From Adineta ricciae (Eukaryota > Rotifera > Eurotatoria > Adinetida > Adinetidae): DNA of 64,000 nucleotides. Every line of letters begins with the position of its first letter. The stretch's first letter is position 1. A program made the translations under genes and the position numbers. The DNA is taken from contig CAJNOJ010000003.1 of the NCBI GenBank assembly GCA_905250025.1, positions 124,001 to 188,000 on the forward strand, given 5' to 3'. Below, piece by piece: positions 51,615 through 64,000 of the stretch. The notes under the pieces were generated by a model. It ran no database searches, was not told where the DNA came from, and was given only the letters and a program-made list of their open reading frames with translations.

Positions 51615-51670
51615 ACTCAATACTTGAAAATCAAAGAAACTTGTTGCTAAGACAAATCTATTTGCTAACC
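51615..51670. promoter_or_regulatory. 56-base gap between two divergent start codons
   Basis: Start codons at 51614 (-) and 51671 (+) face away from each other with 56 bases between. If both starts are right, the pair shares one bidirectional core promoter and has extremely short 5' UTRs. No TATA box is visible on either strand. Confidence 0.5.
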
Positions 51671-52161
51671 ATGCAATGCAACAAATTCTATTTGTATTTA
51701 TTCTCTGTATTCATTGTTTTCGGTTCATGTCAGCTCGGCTAGACCCACTACGTACATAAGTAAAACTCTACTCAGCTTGGTTAAATATTATCGAGATTTT
51801 AGATTCATTGAATACTAGCTTACTTCCGTATTCGAACACAACGGATGAAAGTAGCACAACAGAGATTCGTGCACAATTAAGTGAATTTATTCAATGGTTT
51901 TCGCCTTTATTGGTCACACTCTCACTCTCAACTGCACTTGTTTGTCCATTCCTGTGTTGGATTTTACAAGAACGCTGTTTGTCGAGTAAAATGAATGATC
52001 GATCATCAACACTACTGACGATGCCACAACTACTTGTTGTTGGTTCAGAAACACAAAAACAAGAAATTAACAAAATACCAACAGGACTTAGAACTAGTTG
52101 TGCACCCTCAGAACAGAATCTATGGTACAGTGCTACAGAGATAGCATCATCGTTTGTTTGA
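51671..52161 (+). CDS. Unknown type I membrane protein, two exons, about 140 aa
   Basis: Not recognised. The first exon encodes a signal peptide (MQCNKFYLYLFSVFIVFGS) and ends at a GTCAGC donor. The second begins after TTATCGAGATTTTAG and continues SLNTSLLPYSNTTDES, with N-glycosylation sites NTS and NTT. One membrane helix (PLLVTLSLSTALVCPFLCWIL) precedes a cytoplasmic tail of about 60 residues. AATAAA at 52180-52185 comes right after the stop, so this is a separate gene from the RGS22-like one that starts 71 bases on. The donor choice is the weakest point. Confidence 0.55.
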
Positions 52162-52231
52162 CATATCAGATAAAATATAAATAAAATGTTGAAAATCGTT
52201 GGCGCTTTAATTGGCAAACCATTAGTGTACA

Positions 52232-55200
52232 ATGACAATTCATGCTAATATACAGGCTGTTGATGATTCGAGACATACAGTAAGACTAGCACGATTAGCA
52301 GGTACTTTTTCAATAAAGTAATCGTGCGTGACTTGTATTTATTGATTAAAGATGAAACAAGTCGTTTACTTTTTGGACATACCACAAGCTTGCTGGACGA
52401 TCTATTTCTTCATCCATTATCAATCGACTATTTGAATGTTTATCTTTCATTACCAGTAGATATTTTTCTTTTATCTATGTATGACACATTAACTTAGATC
52501 TTTGGACAACGTCTTCTCTATCATCATCAAGCACAACAATTTGAATTCGATCCACCAGTGTCATGTAAACATCGAGTAAAACACTTCTTTCTTCAACTTT
52601 CGAAGTCACATGCCATCAATGGCCATAGAATGACAGCGAACTGTTTCAAGAAACAAAACAATGGTTGATTGACTGTCGTCTAAATAATTTCATATATACA
52701 GACCTTTACATTGAAAGTCTACTTGGCCTATTACTAATTAAATCAGATGGTAAAATATCCATGTAATTACCTGCATAGGACAATACAAGGCACATGTTTT
52801 TTCAGAGTCGATACATGCATTCATTGACTCGAAAGAAATCACGATTGAAGAGCAATCATACATATTCTCAACGGTAACTGATATTCGACGATTTCACCAA
52901 GTAGACAAACTGTTGTATAAAACGAATGATTGCTTTCTTCGCATCATAGTTTCTTCAATCTACCACGGGTGTAAAATATTGGAATTTCTTTATTGATTCG
53001 ATGCGTATTTTACAATCTCGTTATTCGTCTCGATTTAATCGCATTGATAATTCACATTTGAATTTCATTCATAAGTACTATTCTCAACAAAATGAATTTC
53101 GTTCAACCATGATCGATGGTAAGAAATCATCTATGCCTGATTCAACCACATCCGATGCAGTCTGGTTTCAAATGGCAATGAATGCCATGCATCAATTACG
53201 TACATATTGGTTGCCACGATATATAAGTGAAGTACCATCGATGATGCAGTGGAAAATAAAAACAACGCTTGCACCAATGACAGTTACTGTGGACAATGTT
53301 GATAAAGATACTCCTCCATCAAATTCTCAATCTCATACTGAGGAAATATTCGATAAAGTTAACTTCGTTAAAGTTACGTTAGATAATATTTCATACATAG
53401 ATCACAGTCCGCAACAATCTCTTCTCATCGATTCATCTAAACAACATGATTTTGAAGAAGACAATGAAGTTCTAAACACGTTTGACAATCATCATCAAAC
53501 AAAACCAGACGACAAAATTGAACCAGATCAGCAACCTTCTGCACAATCTATTGAAGATTATGCTACTGATCATAATTTCGAATTATTTTATCGCATCTTT
53601 GTATCCGATTCTTTAGCTGGCGGTCCATTCCTCCATTATCTCTCGTTAACATCATCAAAGGACGAAGCAACTTCACTTCAGACTTGCCTTCATTTCATTA
53701 CCGATGTAGAAGTTGTTTTGTCTACACCATCAGGAAACTTCAAAACAAGAATTCTTAAACAATTTATATCTCGGTAAATGACTTCACGATACAAAACAAG
53801 ATCATTTTCCTTTTTCTTTTGAAAGATATCTGACAAACTCGACGATAGACCACCTGCCTATTCAATTATTTGACAATTTCCATGAACAAAGAACCGAGTT
53901 CATCGACAATCTACTAACAGAAAACACCGATAAAGAATCACTCTTTTGGAAAACTCACTTCAAGATAACAAAAGTACATTAACACTCTTCGTGCCAACAT
54001 TCTCTCTACGTGTTGGTATATAGATACTTGTTCCTCATTTCCTCAAATATATCAAATTCGATCGATTACGGTTTCTTCTACAAGTATGTCAAATGATATT
54101 CTTTGCTCAAACTCATTTTTTCTTATCGAATCAAGAACAATACTACGAATACAAATAACCTTCTCCATTGTATGCCTACGATCAACTTTGAAAAACTTCG
54201 AGTCGGCCAGCAGACTACTTCGAAACAGAAAGATTCAGATGAAGCACCGTTCATCTCGCAAATCAATCGAAAGAATTGTGGAATACAATTGAATGATCTT
54301 TTAAAGCCATTGAACGAAAGGCAATATCATACAGCTGAAAAGCTCATCAATACAGACGAGAAATGTGAATTTCCGCCAAGTAAACGACTTCGTCCAATGA
54401 GTACTAACGAACTGAAACAAGAATCACGTCAATTTTGTACGGCATCTCATTGGACAACAGTATTCAAATGCTTGATAAAAGACTACAAGTGCCGTTCTCT
54501 TCTATAGGTGCCTGTAAATGAATCAAAATCACCTGATCCAATCAAACAAACTTCAATAGAAACCTTGATTTATCCAGATATGATGCAAATAGATTGTTAC
54601 GTATCTAATCTGATGAATGAAAGTCTTCATCTATACGAGATCAATCGTGCATTTGAAGTGGAAAAGAGACCATCGTTGATGGGTAACATTAACATGCATG
54701 TATTCCAAAAACACGATAGAAAATTCCTCTCATCGAATGGTTTCTATTTTATTAATCCACCAAATAACAGCATTGATCCTTCTATTTCTGCTTATCTTTA
54801 CAGTAATCGTTCACGATTTGTCTCTCAATTTACACTTCATCAACAGTCTCACGCGTCTCCAACTTCATTCTCTGGTTTCATCAAAGATTTTACCATCGAC
54901 GACTCGGGTATTGGACATCTATCATGTAATCTAACCCAAATTGATCGTCTCAAACTGAACACAAAGATCAAGTTATACACAAATGATCATCGAGAATTCT
55001 TACTTGCGAATTTACAATCTTACACAATTGATTCACATGCACAACAATTGCATTTATTTCTCGATCAGTTCACTTTACCAAATATTACGAAACCATCAGC
55101 ATTAAAACAAACACATGATGCCTTCCATGAATCGTTATACCTTGCACCGCAAGATAAATGTAACGACGTCAAAATTTCGATCGCTGACAATCAAACTTCA

Positions 55201-55503
55201 CCATTTTCTATTGATGACCAGAATCAGTTATTAACATTTATTCAAAGTGAATTAACTAACCAGATTTGGCCAGCGCAAGAATATCTCGGCATAAAACAAC
55301 AAAGAACATGGCGTGCATTCCAGTTAGCCGCAGAAGTATCAAGTATCGATAGCAGATTAGCACTAAATTATCATCATGACGTCGATTGGATCTCTACGGA
55401 TTACGATCTAGGATCGTTTGATGAAGGAGTTGATACAATTCAACAAAAGTTCACTAACTCTAGCACAGATAATATTGACAGCTGTTGCAATCAATACTAT
55501 TAA
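52232..55503 (+). CDS. RGS22: RGS22-like protein with RGS-type domains, multi-exon
   Basis: Starts at 52232 (MTIHANIQAVDDSRHTVRL). The first part has LLDDLFLHPLSIDYLNVYLSLPIFGQRLL split by a phase-0 intron, much like the RGS22 N-terminus (VDYFNEFLSLPTFSEAI), then KQWLIDCRLNNFIYTDLY (RGS22 IKWIKKERLPAFLESDCYFEY). A later RGS-like helical domain reads ELFYRIFVSDSLAGGPFLHYL, TCLHFITDVEVVLS and ends KILVPHFLKYIKFDRLRFLLQ. The C-terminal exon (54508-55503) is long and unrecognised. RGS domains speed GTP hydrolysis by G-alpha; RGS22 is linked to G-alpha 12/13/11 and testis in mammals. An apparent frameshift near 52630 disappears if CGA/GTAAAA at about 52576 is the donor of a 53-nt intron. AATAAA lies at 55540-55545. 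Confidence 0.65.
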
Positions 55504-55909
55504 CACATTGCTCATTGTCTAAAATCAATATTTCTTCCTAATAAACTCTGACATCTAATCAAATAATTATAAGATGAGAAAAGGAGGGAGAGAATCGTGA
55601 CTGGCATTCGAAGAGTCTCTTCTGCATGGTTACGTTCGTCTCATGTTAATAGAACAGACGTCTCGATAAACAATATGATTATCTTCATTTCTCTACGATT
55701 CCTTCTGCTTCATCAAAGAAGTTCATGCTTGAAGAATCACCAATACAAATATTCAACAAATTTACTAACTCCTACAAAACATTGATCATCGTCTTTTGAT
55801 AACAATTTCTTGAGGAGGAGAAAAAAAACTGAAAGTAAGAAACGTTCTGTATTATCATTCAAAGACAAAAACAACAACAATGACGATGATGCTGATGACA
55901 AATAGACAT
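55504..55909. other. Convergent spacer after the RGS22-like gene
   Basis: Holds the AATAAA of the RGS22-like gene at 55540-55545 and the 3' flank of the next minus-strand gene. No gene seen. Confidence 0.4.
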
Positions 55910-57129
55910 TTAACACAAAGTTTCGGCATAAGTCGGTTTTTGTATATTTGTATCTTTCGCATAAATATCAAAATAATTCGGATTACTCCATTGTGATGTA
56001 TGAGGAAAGTATTGTGCAACTTCAAGATCACACGGATCATCGGATGGCGGAATTTGTTCATAGATATTATAAGTCGGACGCTGGTACAACTGTTTGCTTT
56101 TCGCTTTTTGTCCGATAGGTGTAAATGCACTCGTTTTCGTACTAATGGTATCACTCAATGAAACATAATTTGATCGGCTATAATCATAGTTTTTATTTGT
56201 ATAGCGATATGGATAATAATTGAGATATGATGAAGATAATTCAGCAGGATAATAATTATGACGACGATAATAGTTAGTGTTCTCGAAATTAGCCATTGTA
56301 GCCAAACGACGATAGGATGAAGATGATGAATATTGCGAAGTGTTATTGATCGCCGAATAACGATAGGAAGGCTGATGTGAATAACATTCATGTATGGAAG
56401 CGTAGTTTTTATATGATTGTGGCTGTTGTTGTTGTTGTTGTGTTGTTCTTTTCGCTTTATTATTCATGATAGGTTGAACATACACAGAATAAACCTAAAG
56501 TGGTTGTTTTTTAGAAACAAATAATATTTACACGGCAAAAAAAGATAATGACGGTTCCCTACCGGTTCAGTATAAGAATTTTGTTTATAAACGGATGATA
56601 AATAATGAGACTTGGGATTAGATATCGAATTTTGTTTACTTGCCATTGTATAAGTCTCTTCTGACAAATGCGATAATGGTGTTGTCGATGTTGCTTTACT
56701 ACATGTTGGTACAGTTGACGTCGGTACGTACGTTGATGATGAAAGTGGTTTTGAAGTCAATTTTGATTTCGCACGTTCATATTGTTTACGTATGAAACTT
56801 GATAGACGCGAAAGATTTTTATTTGTTACAGATTTATCGTGAGTAGAATTCGTTGTCAATGTAAGTGTCTTCTTTTGTGTTTGAGCTGATGAGGATGAAG
56901 TCGCTTTTTCATATTGGATAGGTAAAATTTCATGGATGGACTGAGGAGATTCATTTGTTGACGTGGCTGATGACAAGTCACTGTGATAGCCACTCGAGCT
57001 TGTCGTTTGTGGAGATATACGACGAGTATCAGTCATTGAAAGATTACCATTCGAACGCATAATTATAGATGAATATGATAATGGTGTTATGGGAAGTGAC
57101 GTTAAAAGACAATCAAGACTTGCCCAAGC
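55910..57129 (-). CDS. Unknown low-complexity protein (Ser/Thr- then Tyr/Asn-rich), at least two exons
   Basis: Not recognised. An acceptor TTTTCTTTTAG opens the exon at 57129; the frame (WASLDCLLTSLPITPL) is open there, so either an upstream exon exists or translation starts at MRSNGNLSMTDTRR (57060). The exon ends NSYTEPV at an intron between about 56566 and 56495, then VYSVYVQPIMNNKAKR runs to the TAA at 55910-55912. The first half is Ser/Thr-rich with SSSGYHSDLSSATSTNESP and a basic helix SFIRKQYERAKSKL. The second half is Gln-, then Tyr/Asn-rich (NYYRRHNYYPAEL), like a disordered region, and ends in DPCDLEVAQYFPHT and YAETLC. No signal peptide is certain. Confidence 0.6.
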
Positions 57130-60100
57130 TAAAAGAAAATAAATAAGCAATTATATCGAGATATTCATACGTAATTGAGATCTGTAATTCTTTTCTTTTT
57201 TTTATGAATGTCGTCGAATTGCCATCAGAAAGACAAATTCCTTTTGGTATTCTGATGAAGTAACGTATCAGTCGCTGTTCTTTTCTTTTGAGACGACATA
57301 TAATGTTTCAATGGTGTTTGGCAACAATAAATTTTTTTTGTAAAGAGAGCATACAATCTACTGTCATCGAAGAACAACTGAGAAGAATAAAAAAATATAT
57401 CTGTATGCGTACATATGAATTCATAATATACTTGACCAAGAAGAAATAGAGAGAGAGAGGAGGAGGAGGAGATAGATGCAAGAGGCATCATGGGGAACAA
57501 TTAGCGTGATAAGTGGCCTCCACATCTGTATATACGGATGCATGTGACTTTTAAGAGCAATGCCTAATTTGTACGCAATGAAGTAAAAGGATGCCGCTGA
57601 TGCCATATACATATATAGATGTATGTGCGCGCGTGTCTGTATATAAATACATACATACAATCAACGACACAAGTGTATTGAGCGATGATCGTAGGGCGGC
57701 GACTATAACCAGTTACTCATTGCTGCTACTACTGATGATGGAGATTATGTAACAAACTCATTGATAAATATATTCGAAAAAAAGTGGCTATAACAATACA
57801 ATCTGCACATATACGTGCATGGCAACGATGAAATGTCTACCATCACTTGAAATCAATGCATACAATGTATCAATCTAATATATATGAAAAGAAAGAACAA
57901 AATGTATCGTTTGATCATGTACATATGCATACATTTATCATAAAGCTAAGCAAAAGCTGTATAGCTTCATTCTAATTTTCCAATCGAATGAACGAGAAAA
58001 TATGCAGGCGGAGAAAAACTCTACAGAAATGTCCTGTATGATTACTGATTCAATTCAATTCTCTCTTTCATTCCGTTCATTTAATTTCAACGGCACTCTT
58101 CAGACTAAACATATTGTCTTCATCTTCGATTTCGAGTAGCTACTGTATTTTAAACATCCATAGTAACAGACAGTAACAGTCATAGCGATACATGAGACAT
58201 ACTTATAACAAAAAAAAATCATTATCATCATTCACTAGACGTAGTACGTATACACTAACAATATTCGTTATAAGAGTGTCAATAACTATATACATTCATT
58301 TCTTCGACTCAATATAAGGTATGTGGGATTGTCGCGACACTGATGATATTATGATAACAAACTACATACCACATATTCGACAATTACCTTTCGAGTTATG
58401 ATGAGAATACTGTTGAGTATAGAGCAGCTGTTTCATCTCTTGACTGTCTGATGCGAATGTCTTTCAAATCAGATACGAACACTGTCTTTTTCTTTTCTTC
58501 TTAATACTTTTTTTTCACACTGAACAATGAATTGTACAAGAAAAGGGGAGAGAGAGAGAGAAAGAAGAGAATTGAAACTTGATCAATCCGTTTTTATGTG
58601 TAGATACGTGATTATGTCACTTCGCAATAAACTTGTCTCTCATTCTCAAGCTTTATAAACTGTTTCTATTTACGTAAAGGCATAGATGAACTCCAATGTT
58701 TAATTTTTCGCTTCCTTTTATTAAAAAAAAAGAAACATAGAAAAGCTAACAGAAATAATTATTAGTTTTGTGACTTACGATTCAATAAACATACAAATGC
58801 TTCATGTAAAATGAACAAAGATGAAACAGAAGGGTGGAACTGTTCTCTCTCTCTCTCTTTCGTTCTTTCTCGTTTACTTTTGTATGCATACGACTGCTCT
58901 GATTACGTCAACATCAATTTCTATCTACGTATGTAAACAATCTATTGTCGACGACGGCGCCGGCCTCATACATATGCAGACCTTTGTCCATGAACGTATT
59001 TCCTGTAAAGAACATACGAACTATTTACTTCAGAGACTGTTTAGACTACATCTCTGTTCAGCATCATCNTCGATTACCTTGCTGTCGAATTATTCTTCTT
59101 GTACTTGGCTCTATCAGTATGCAAGCCGCGAGTGTTTGCTCTTGAACTTTAGCATCATCTATGCGAGAAAAACTTGTCAACACGATTACTCCTTATGTTC
59201 GAAGTAAAAGGTTTCCTTTTTCTTTCTCTCTTTCTCTCTACCACGCTCCTTCTCTTCTCCTCTATCGATCTATCTTTTTCTTTCTAATAATCAATGATGC
59301 TCTTGATAGAAAAAGAGAATACTGGGGTGGGAACCGGCTAACATGTATACATATTATATCATCTCTCATACGCGCGTTCTTCATCTTTCATCTTACGCCA
59401 TTGCTTAGCTATAGTAATCGAGCAAATGATAGCTTTTTTCTCATCTTTCTACATGTCCGTCTCGGCAAAGCATGATCAAGAAAATATATTGTATATATCT
59501 AGGAACGATCTTCTTAGTCTTGCAACAGCTGCTGACGAAACTCGCAAGGTTCAGTTTGTTCCCTTAGAAATGTTGAGCATCAATTATCAACATAGTGAAT
59601 CCTAATCCTTTCTCAATATATGAATGTAAAGAAGACAGAAGTATGCAGATTGCCTTGAAATATTTGTCTTCATACATATTACACATATTTCTAGCAAAGA
59701 GTAATGTCTACTTATGTCATTGCTTTTTTTTCCTCGTCTTCAGTCAACCGTTGGCTTCTTGAAATATTACCATCTGATTGCTAACATCGATGTACGACGA
59801 AAAAAAAAACAGAATTTCTACTTACATATATAATGAAATATAAATGATACAAACTTGGAGGAAGTGAAATTCATATCCGTTTTGAATCTTACCCTTTGGA
59901 TGTGTTATACAATTATACGGATGAAAATATATTGACAGATATGTAGGCTTGTGTATGCACATTTACTTGTGAGATTTTTCTAACGTGTGCATACAAGCAA
60001 ATAGACGTGTGTATTGGTCAAACAAGCATCAATTGTCGTCGAAGTAATCGTATGCTGTCGAACAGACGTGGTTAGGATGTTTGTTGAAAGACAGAAAACG

Positions 60101-61276
60101 AACTGTTAAGAAACATTGCAATGAGTTGATGACACATACGATAAGATCGAATAATTTGACAAGAATGATGTAGAAAATAGGTTGATGTTTACATCAAAAA
60201 ATGATTTATCACAAATGAAGTAGCTGAAAGAAGAGAAAATCTAATTAATTAAATCATAAGAATAATACTGCTCAATAGAATTCGAAGTACATCTGATGAC
60301 ATACGTTTTTCCAAGGCAAGATGACAGTTGTCATCTGTTTACTTATTTATTCATTAAGTCAATTGTAAAATCGGATAATTCAGAAGACCTTCGAAACAAG
60401 GATAAAACATGTTAGTCGTAGGCAGTGTTGATTACATGAATTAGAAGACACCGAAGAATATTCGAGCTATATTGTTTTGTGGGTGTTGATATGTGGAAGA
60501 GAGAATGAAAACGGAGCTGTGCATATCATTATTAAATAACTCTAACAAAATTCACAAAATTGATTTTCATGGTCGTTCAAACAAAGTTAGAAGGAAGAAA
60601 GCGTATATCAATTTACCTACTTGCTCGAAAGTCTATTCAATACAATGAATGTGCAACGTTCATTTCATTGTTGTTGTTGATGCCCTCAAGCAGATAAAAT
60701 TGTATGCCGTCTTGATAGACACTTTCAAAGTTAGAAACAATAGTCTCAACGAATGATTAATCAGTAGGTGTTGTTTGTCACAGTCATAAAAGATAAAAGT
60801 CTTTGTATGTCTAATGTTTGATGATGAAATAGAAGTAGTTTGTATCGTGATGAGATTAGCCTATGAGAAGACCGTCGGCGAAAGAGTTAATTTAATTTGT
60901 TAGGAAAAAAAAGACAGAGTCTTCTCACGTATTTATCTAGATCGACATGCACGAGAGGCACATTTCTCTTTATTCTTTTATTTGTCATATATTTTCACAA
61001 TCGACAAGTCGCAGTCAATATTTTTCCAATTATGAACAAGGTCTTATTTCATTAAAACCTATTGAATAGATTAACCGTGAATATGGAAAAGAAAACTAAG
61101 TTTATTTTTCTGTTCGAAGAAATCTGTCATATGCAATTTACATATTGTTAATTTCAAGATAGAACGAATTCGAAGATTTATTCGCCTTGAAAAATCGCAC
61201 ATACACATGTCAAACATTCGATCATAATTAATTTTTTATTTACATCAGATAAGAATAGAAAAGTTACAGAAGAAAA
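57130..61276. other. Gene-poor region upstream of the low-complexity protein
   Basis: About 4.1 kb with short unrecognised frames, repeat patches (GGA/GA at 57450-57475, GA at 58549-58565, CT at 58841-58860) and one ambiguous base N at 59069. It probably holds the promoter and any first exon of the gene ending at 55910, and the 3' flank of the lactonase gene. No gene supported. Confidence 0.45.
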
Positions 61277-62468
61277 TTATTGAACTAAATATTTAATACA
61301 TGTTGGCTTGCTCACTTGTGCAGTGGAACCAGTTGCTGTCAATATTCCTGTTGCAGGATCAATAGAAAACACCACTAAATTGTTCGAGTTTTGATTAGCA
61401 ACAATTAAATATTTTCCATCAGGAGTAATATTGAAGTTTCGTGGATTTTGACCTTGAACACTTATATACTGAAGTGGTGCTAGAATGCCAGTTGATTGAT
61501 TAACTGAAAAGACAGCAATGGAATCGTGGCCACGATTGGATATGTAGAGGAATTTTTCCGAGATTGGATGTAGAAGAAGTTCAGCTACATAACTAGGAGA
61601 TGTAAAATCGGATGGTAAGGTAGAAATGATTTGAATGGGACGTAAACTTGGAAAGTAACTGTAAACTGTAACTGTTGATTTTAATTCGTTGGCTATGTAG
61701 ACAAATTTTTCGTTGGAATTAAATATTAAATGTCGTGGCCCATCGCCTGCTCGAGCTGTACTAACAGCATTTATTCGTAATAGTGAACCATTGTTGGGAA
61801 AAAATCGATAGACAAAGATTTTGTCCGCACCTAAATCTGCACTCAAGAGATTTTGTTCGATTTTATCCGGTAGGATACAATGAGCATGCGCCGATCTTTG
61901 ACGATCGGGATCAACGGATCCGCCCACGTGCTGATCAAAACCACTATAAGTTTTCAAACTACCATCGGAACCATCGATTGGTAGAGCAGCAACAGTTCCA
62001 TCATTGTAATTTGCAACAAATATATGTCCACCAGCTCTGTTTATGGATAAATAGCATGGACCAGCGCCACCTGATGACTGTTGATTAATGTATGTTAGAC
62101 GTCCAGGCTGACTGGTATCGATTTTGAATGCACTTATTCGACCATTTGTTTCTTCATTAGCAGCGTAAAGATATTTATGTGTAGGATGAAGAAGTACATA
62201 AGATGGATTAGGTGCTGCAACAGCCAAACCTAATGGCGTCAGTGTTGAAGTTGTATTGTCAAGGGAAAATGCATAGATTCCTTTGCTATCATTTGCACCG
62301 TCGCCTGTATATGTGCCCACAAATAAGATAGTAGATGCAGCATTGACAAATAATGGCGAAAACCAAGAATTTCCTAAGCAAGACGAAAAAAAACAACAAC
62401 AATAAGTTCGAGTGATGATTATTGAAATGTGTACCAATGAAACAGATGAGAAAAAGTAGAAGATACAT
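61277..62468 (-). CDS. Secreted lactonase-family beta-propeller (6-phosphogluconolactonase YbhE type), two exons, 376 aa
   Basis: Exon 1 (62468-62435) encodes MYLLLFLICFI and exon 2 (62373-61277) the rest, joined in phase 1 across a 61-nt intron. A signal peptide runs to about VNAA. Then come repeated propeller blades: FVGTYTGDGANDSKGIYAF, PSYVLLHPTHKYLYAANE, GPCYLSINRAGGHIFVANY, AHAHCILPD, GDGPRHLIFNSNEKFVYIANE, SEKFLYISNRGHDSIAVF and NPRNFNITPDGKYLIVANQ. This is the Lactonase family (7-bladed), which includes bacterial 6-phosphogluconolactonase and fungal muconate-lactonising enzymes. The bacterial enzyme acts in the pentose phosphate pathway, but a secreted form must have another substrate. 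Animals normally use an unrelated 6-phosphogluconolactonase, so acquisition from bacteria or fungi is a fair suspicion. No break seen. Confidence 0.88.
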
Positions 62469-64000
62469 GATGATCAGCTTATTATCGAATGAAAACGAAA
62501 TTGTCAGCAGCGATCTTATAAATATTGGACACATCTGTCGAATATTCACAGTATATCACTGATCTGAAAAGTGCAATCCTGATAACGAATAAATATTCAA
62601 AATAAAAATTTCGAAGGCATCTGCCTAAGTAAAATAAAGTTCATCGAATAGAAAAGAATGAAAGAAGTGTGTCTTGTAAGTTCGCTTCTCATTCTCATAT
62701 TTGTCATTGTCGATATAATCCTTTGTAAGCGCTAAGTACGAAATACAATAGTATTAAATGATTTGTGTATTCATCGGCTCGCGATGACTGCTCTCCTAAT
62801 GACACAACTAAATGCTTCTCTTCTTTTACATGCTTTACTCATTAATCTGTTTCGATTACAGAAAGAATTTAATCTTACATTGATCACATATCCATTGTGT
62901 AGAGACCACAAACTCACAAGTGTTGATTTTCGTATCATTATCACAAACAAGAGTGTGACACATATTTGTAAGCAGTGGATTTAATCCGATACATTCATTT
63001 GGTCGATAGTACAAGTTTACGATTTCCTAGAACGGCAAACATCGGTTCATCTATATCATTACTGAACGAGTATCAAATAAAGCATGATTTGGAATTTAAT
63101 AACAATCAACGGTTCGAATCAAAGATAATGTAGCGTGTCTTATGAGAACATTTCTGTTGCTGATGAAACAGTTAATTATTTAAAAATAAACTATGAAGAT
63201 TAATACATTCTTTCTTATAATAGAATAATGAAGTAGATGTAATGAACGATATTTCTTTTCAACATAAAAAATTCTATTGAAAATAAGAAAAGTGTTTGTT
63301 CAAGAGAATGAAGGAGGGCGTTTTAAAACGATGATTATGCATTCTTTTCTGTTTTCTACTTGATGGGATAAGTCAAAAATTAACCTCGCGAGAAATGTGC
63401 GCCAATTGAAAGTACCTAATTGGTCATATCTCTAAGTCAAGAAGAGTTCTGTCGAAATCACAATGAGAACTATTCAAAGTAGTTGCATTGAAATTAATAA
63501 ATATAAATAACTCTCTTCGTTAGTCAACAATTAAGATTTAATTTCTATTCTTTTGACAAGTTGCCTGACATTAAGTGGCAACGTGAAATATCGGGACATT
63601 GTTGTTCATTATTAATGATAATTGACATATACTTTTTCTGCGTCGATTCTTCAAATCAAATGTGTATAAGAAAAGTACTCCAAAACCTAACTATAACAAT
63701 AGAAGAACCTAATATTATTAATTAGCAGGTTTATTTATAAAACTTATTTGCGTTGAAAGAAATGTCAGAATCCAAGATTTTCATCAGTCTTTTTCATTTA
63801 TATGTATATATGTAAAAAAATCGCTCTGATTAGACGAACGTTCAGTGGAAGAAACTGATCATATAAATACCGAATTCCCTCGAGAATACACAAATCGTCT
63901 TCTGCCGAGAATTCCGTTTCATATATTTGAATACAATTTTGAATATCCGATAAAATCAATACTTTTGAGCGTAAAAAAAGAAAGTTTTTTAAGTATTATT
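62469..64000. other. Region from the lactonase start to the window end
   Basis: Promoter side of the lactonase gene, then AT-rich sequence with short frames only. A GGTTCGAATC word at about 63112 recalls a tRNA B box but has no A box or cloverleaf. Nothing supported. Confidence 0.4.

Noticed and set aside
52570..52640. One-base frameshift in the RGS22-like gene
   Set aside because: A donor GTAAAAC after CGA at about 52576 and an acceptor CCATAG at about 52628 give a 53-nt intron in phase 0.
59069..59069. Ambiguous base N
   Set aside because: A sequencing or consensus ambiguity in a gene-poor stretch with no biological meaning by itself.
62763..62984. 73-codon plus-strand frame near the right edge
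   Set aside because: No family match, no coding-like composition and no supporting signals.
63100..63125. tRNA B-box-like GGTTCGAATC
   Set aside because: No A box at the right distance and no cloverleaf pairing could be drawn.

Overview
This looks like nuclear DNA of a small invertebrate, most likely a bdelloid rotifer. The evidence is an AT-rich composition, genes packed in runs with very short introns (most that I traced are about 47-70 nt with GT..AG ends), and an animal gene set (syndecan, porcupine, Frizzled, Groucho, LAMTOR3, PNUTS, Sp-family zinc finger). The species call is inference. Exon joins were traced by hand from splice signals, reading phase and family similarity recalled from memory; no alignment was run.

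Layout. 1-312 (+) is the last exon of an Ig-domain membrane protein. 567-1648 (-) is syndecan. 4869-8705 (-) is a tandem run of porcupine, LAMTOR3 and an orphan 7TM receptor. 11158-12381 (+) is a cytochrome-b5 front-end fatty-acid desaturase. 12612-14749 (-) is a PPP1R36-like gene. 15012-16886 (-) is an Sp-family transcription factor. 20753-21872 (-) is DPH6. 22697-25738 (-) is a Groucho/TLE locus with an intact N-terminal half and a wrecked WD40 half. 32163-35021 (+) is PNUTS/PPP1R10. 35451-35878 (-) is a Ly6/uPAR-type protein and 36204-37932 (-) is Frizzled. 38989-40034 (-) is a nucleoside hydrolase. 40654-46421 (+) is a large CCCH/RRM/WWE/PARP-type protein. 46713-47106 (-) is a small PLDc_N membrane protein and 47916-48293 (+) a small unknown. 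48785-50279 (+) is a synaptotagmin-like double-C2 protein. 50498-51614 (-) and 51671-52161 (+) are a divergent pair of unknowns. 52232-55503 (+) is RGS22-like. 55910-57129 (-) is an unknown low-complexity protein. 61277-62468 (-) is a secreted lactonase-type beta-propeller.

Four gene-poor stretches (about 1.7-4.8, 16.9-20.7, 25.7-32.2 and 57.1-61.3 kb) hold microsatellites and no gene I can support. Two of them flank the Sp factor and the Groucho locus and may hold their regulatory DNA.

How the genes relate. Porcupine (Wnt acylation), Frizzled (Wnt receptor) and Groucho/TLE (TCF co-repressor) act in one pathway, and an Sp factor and a syndecan are often linked to it, so the window is rich in Wnt components. 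Two PP1 regulators (PPP1R36-like and PNUTS) also lie here. The most unusual loci are the Groucho copy that has lost its WD40 domain, the PARP-family protein that combines a ZAP-like CCCH finger with an ADP-ribosyltransferase domain lacking its NAD-binding His and Tyr, and the secreted lactonase that may be of foreign origin.
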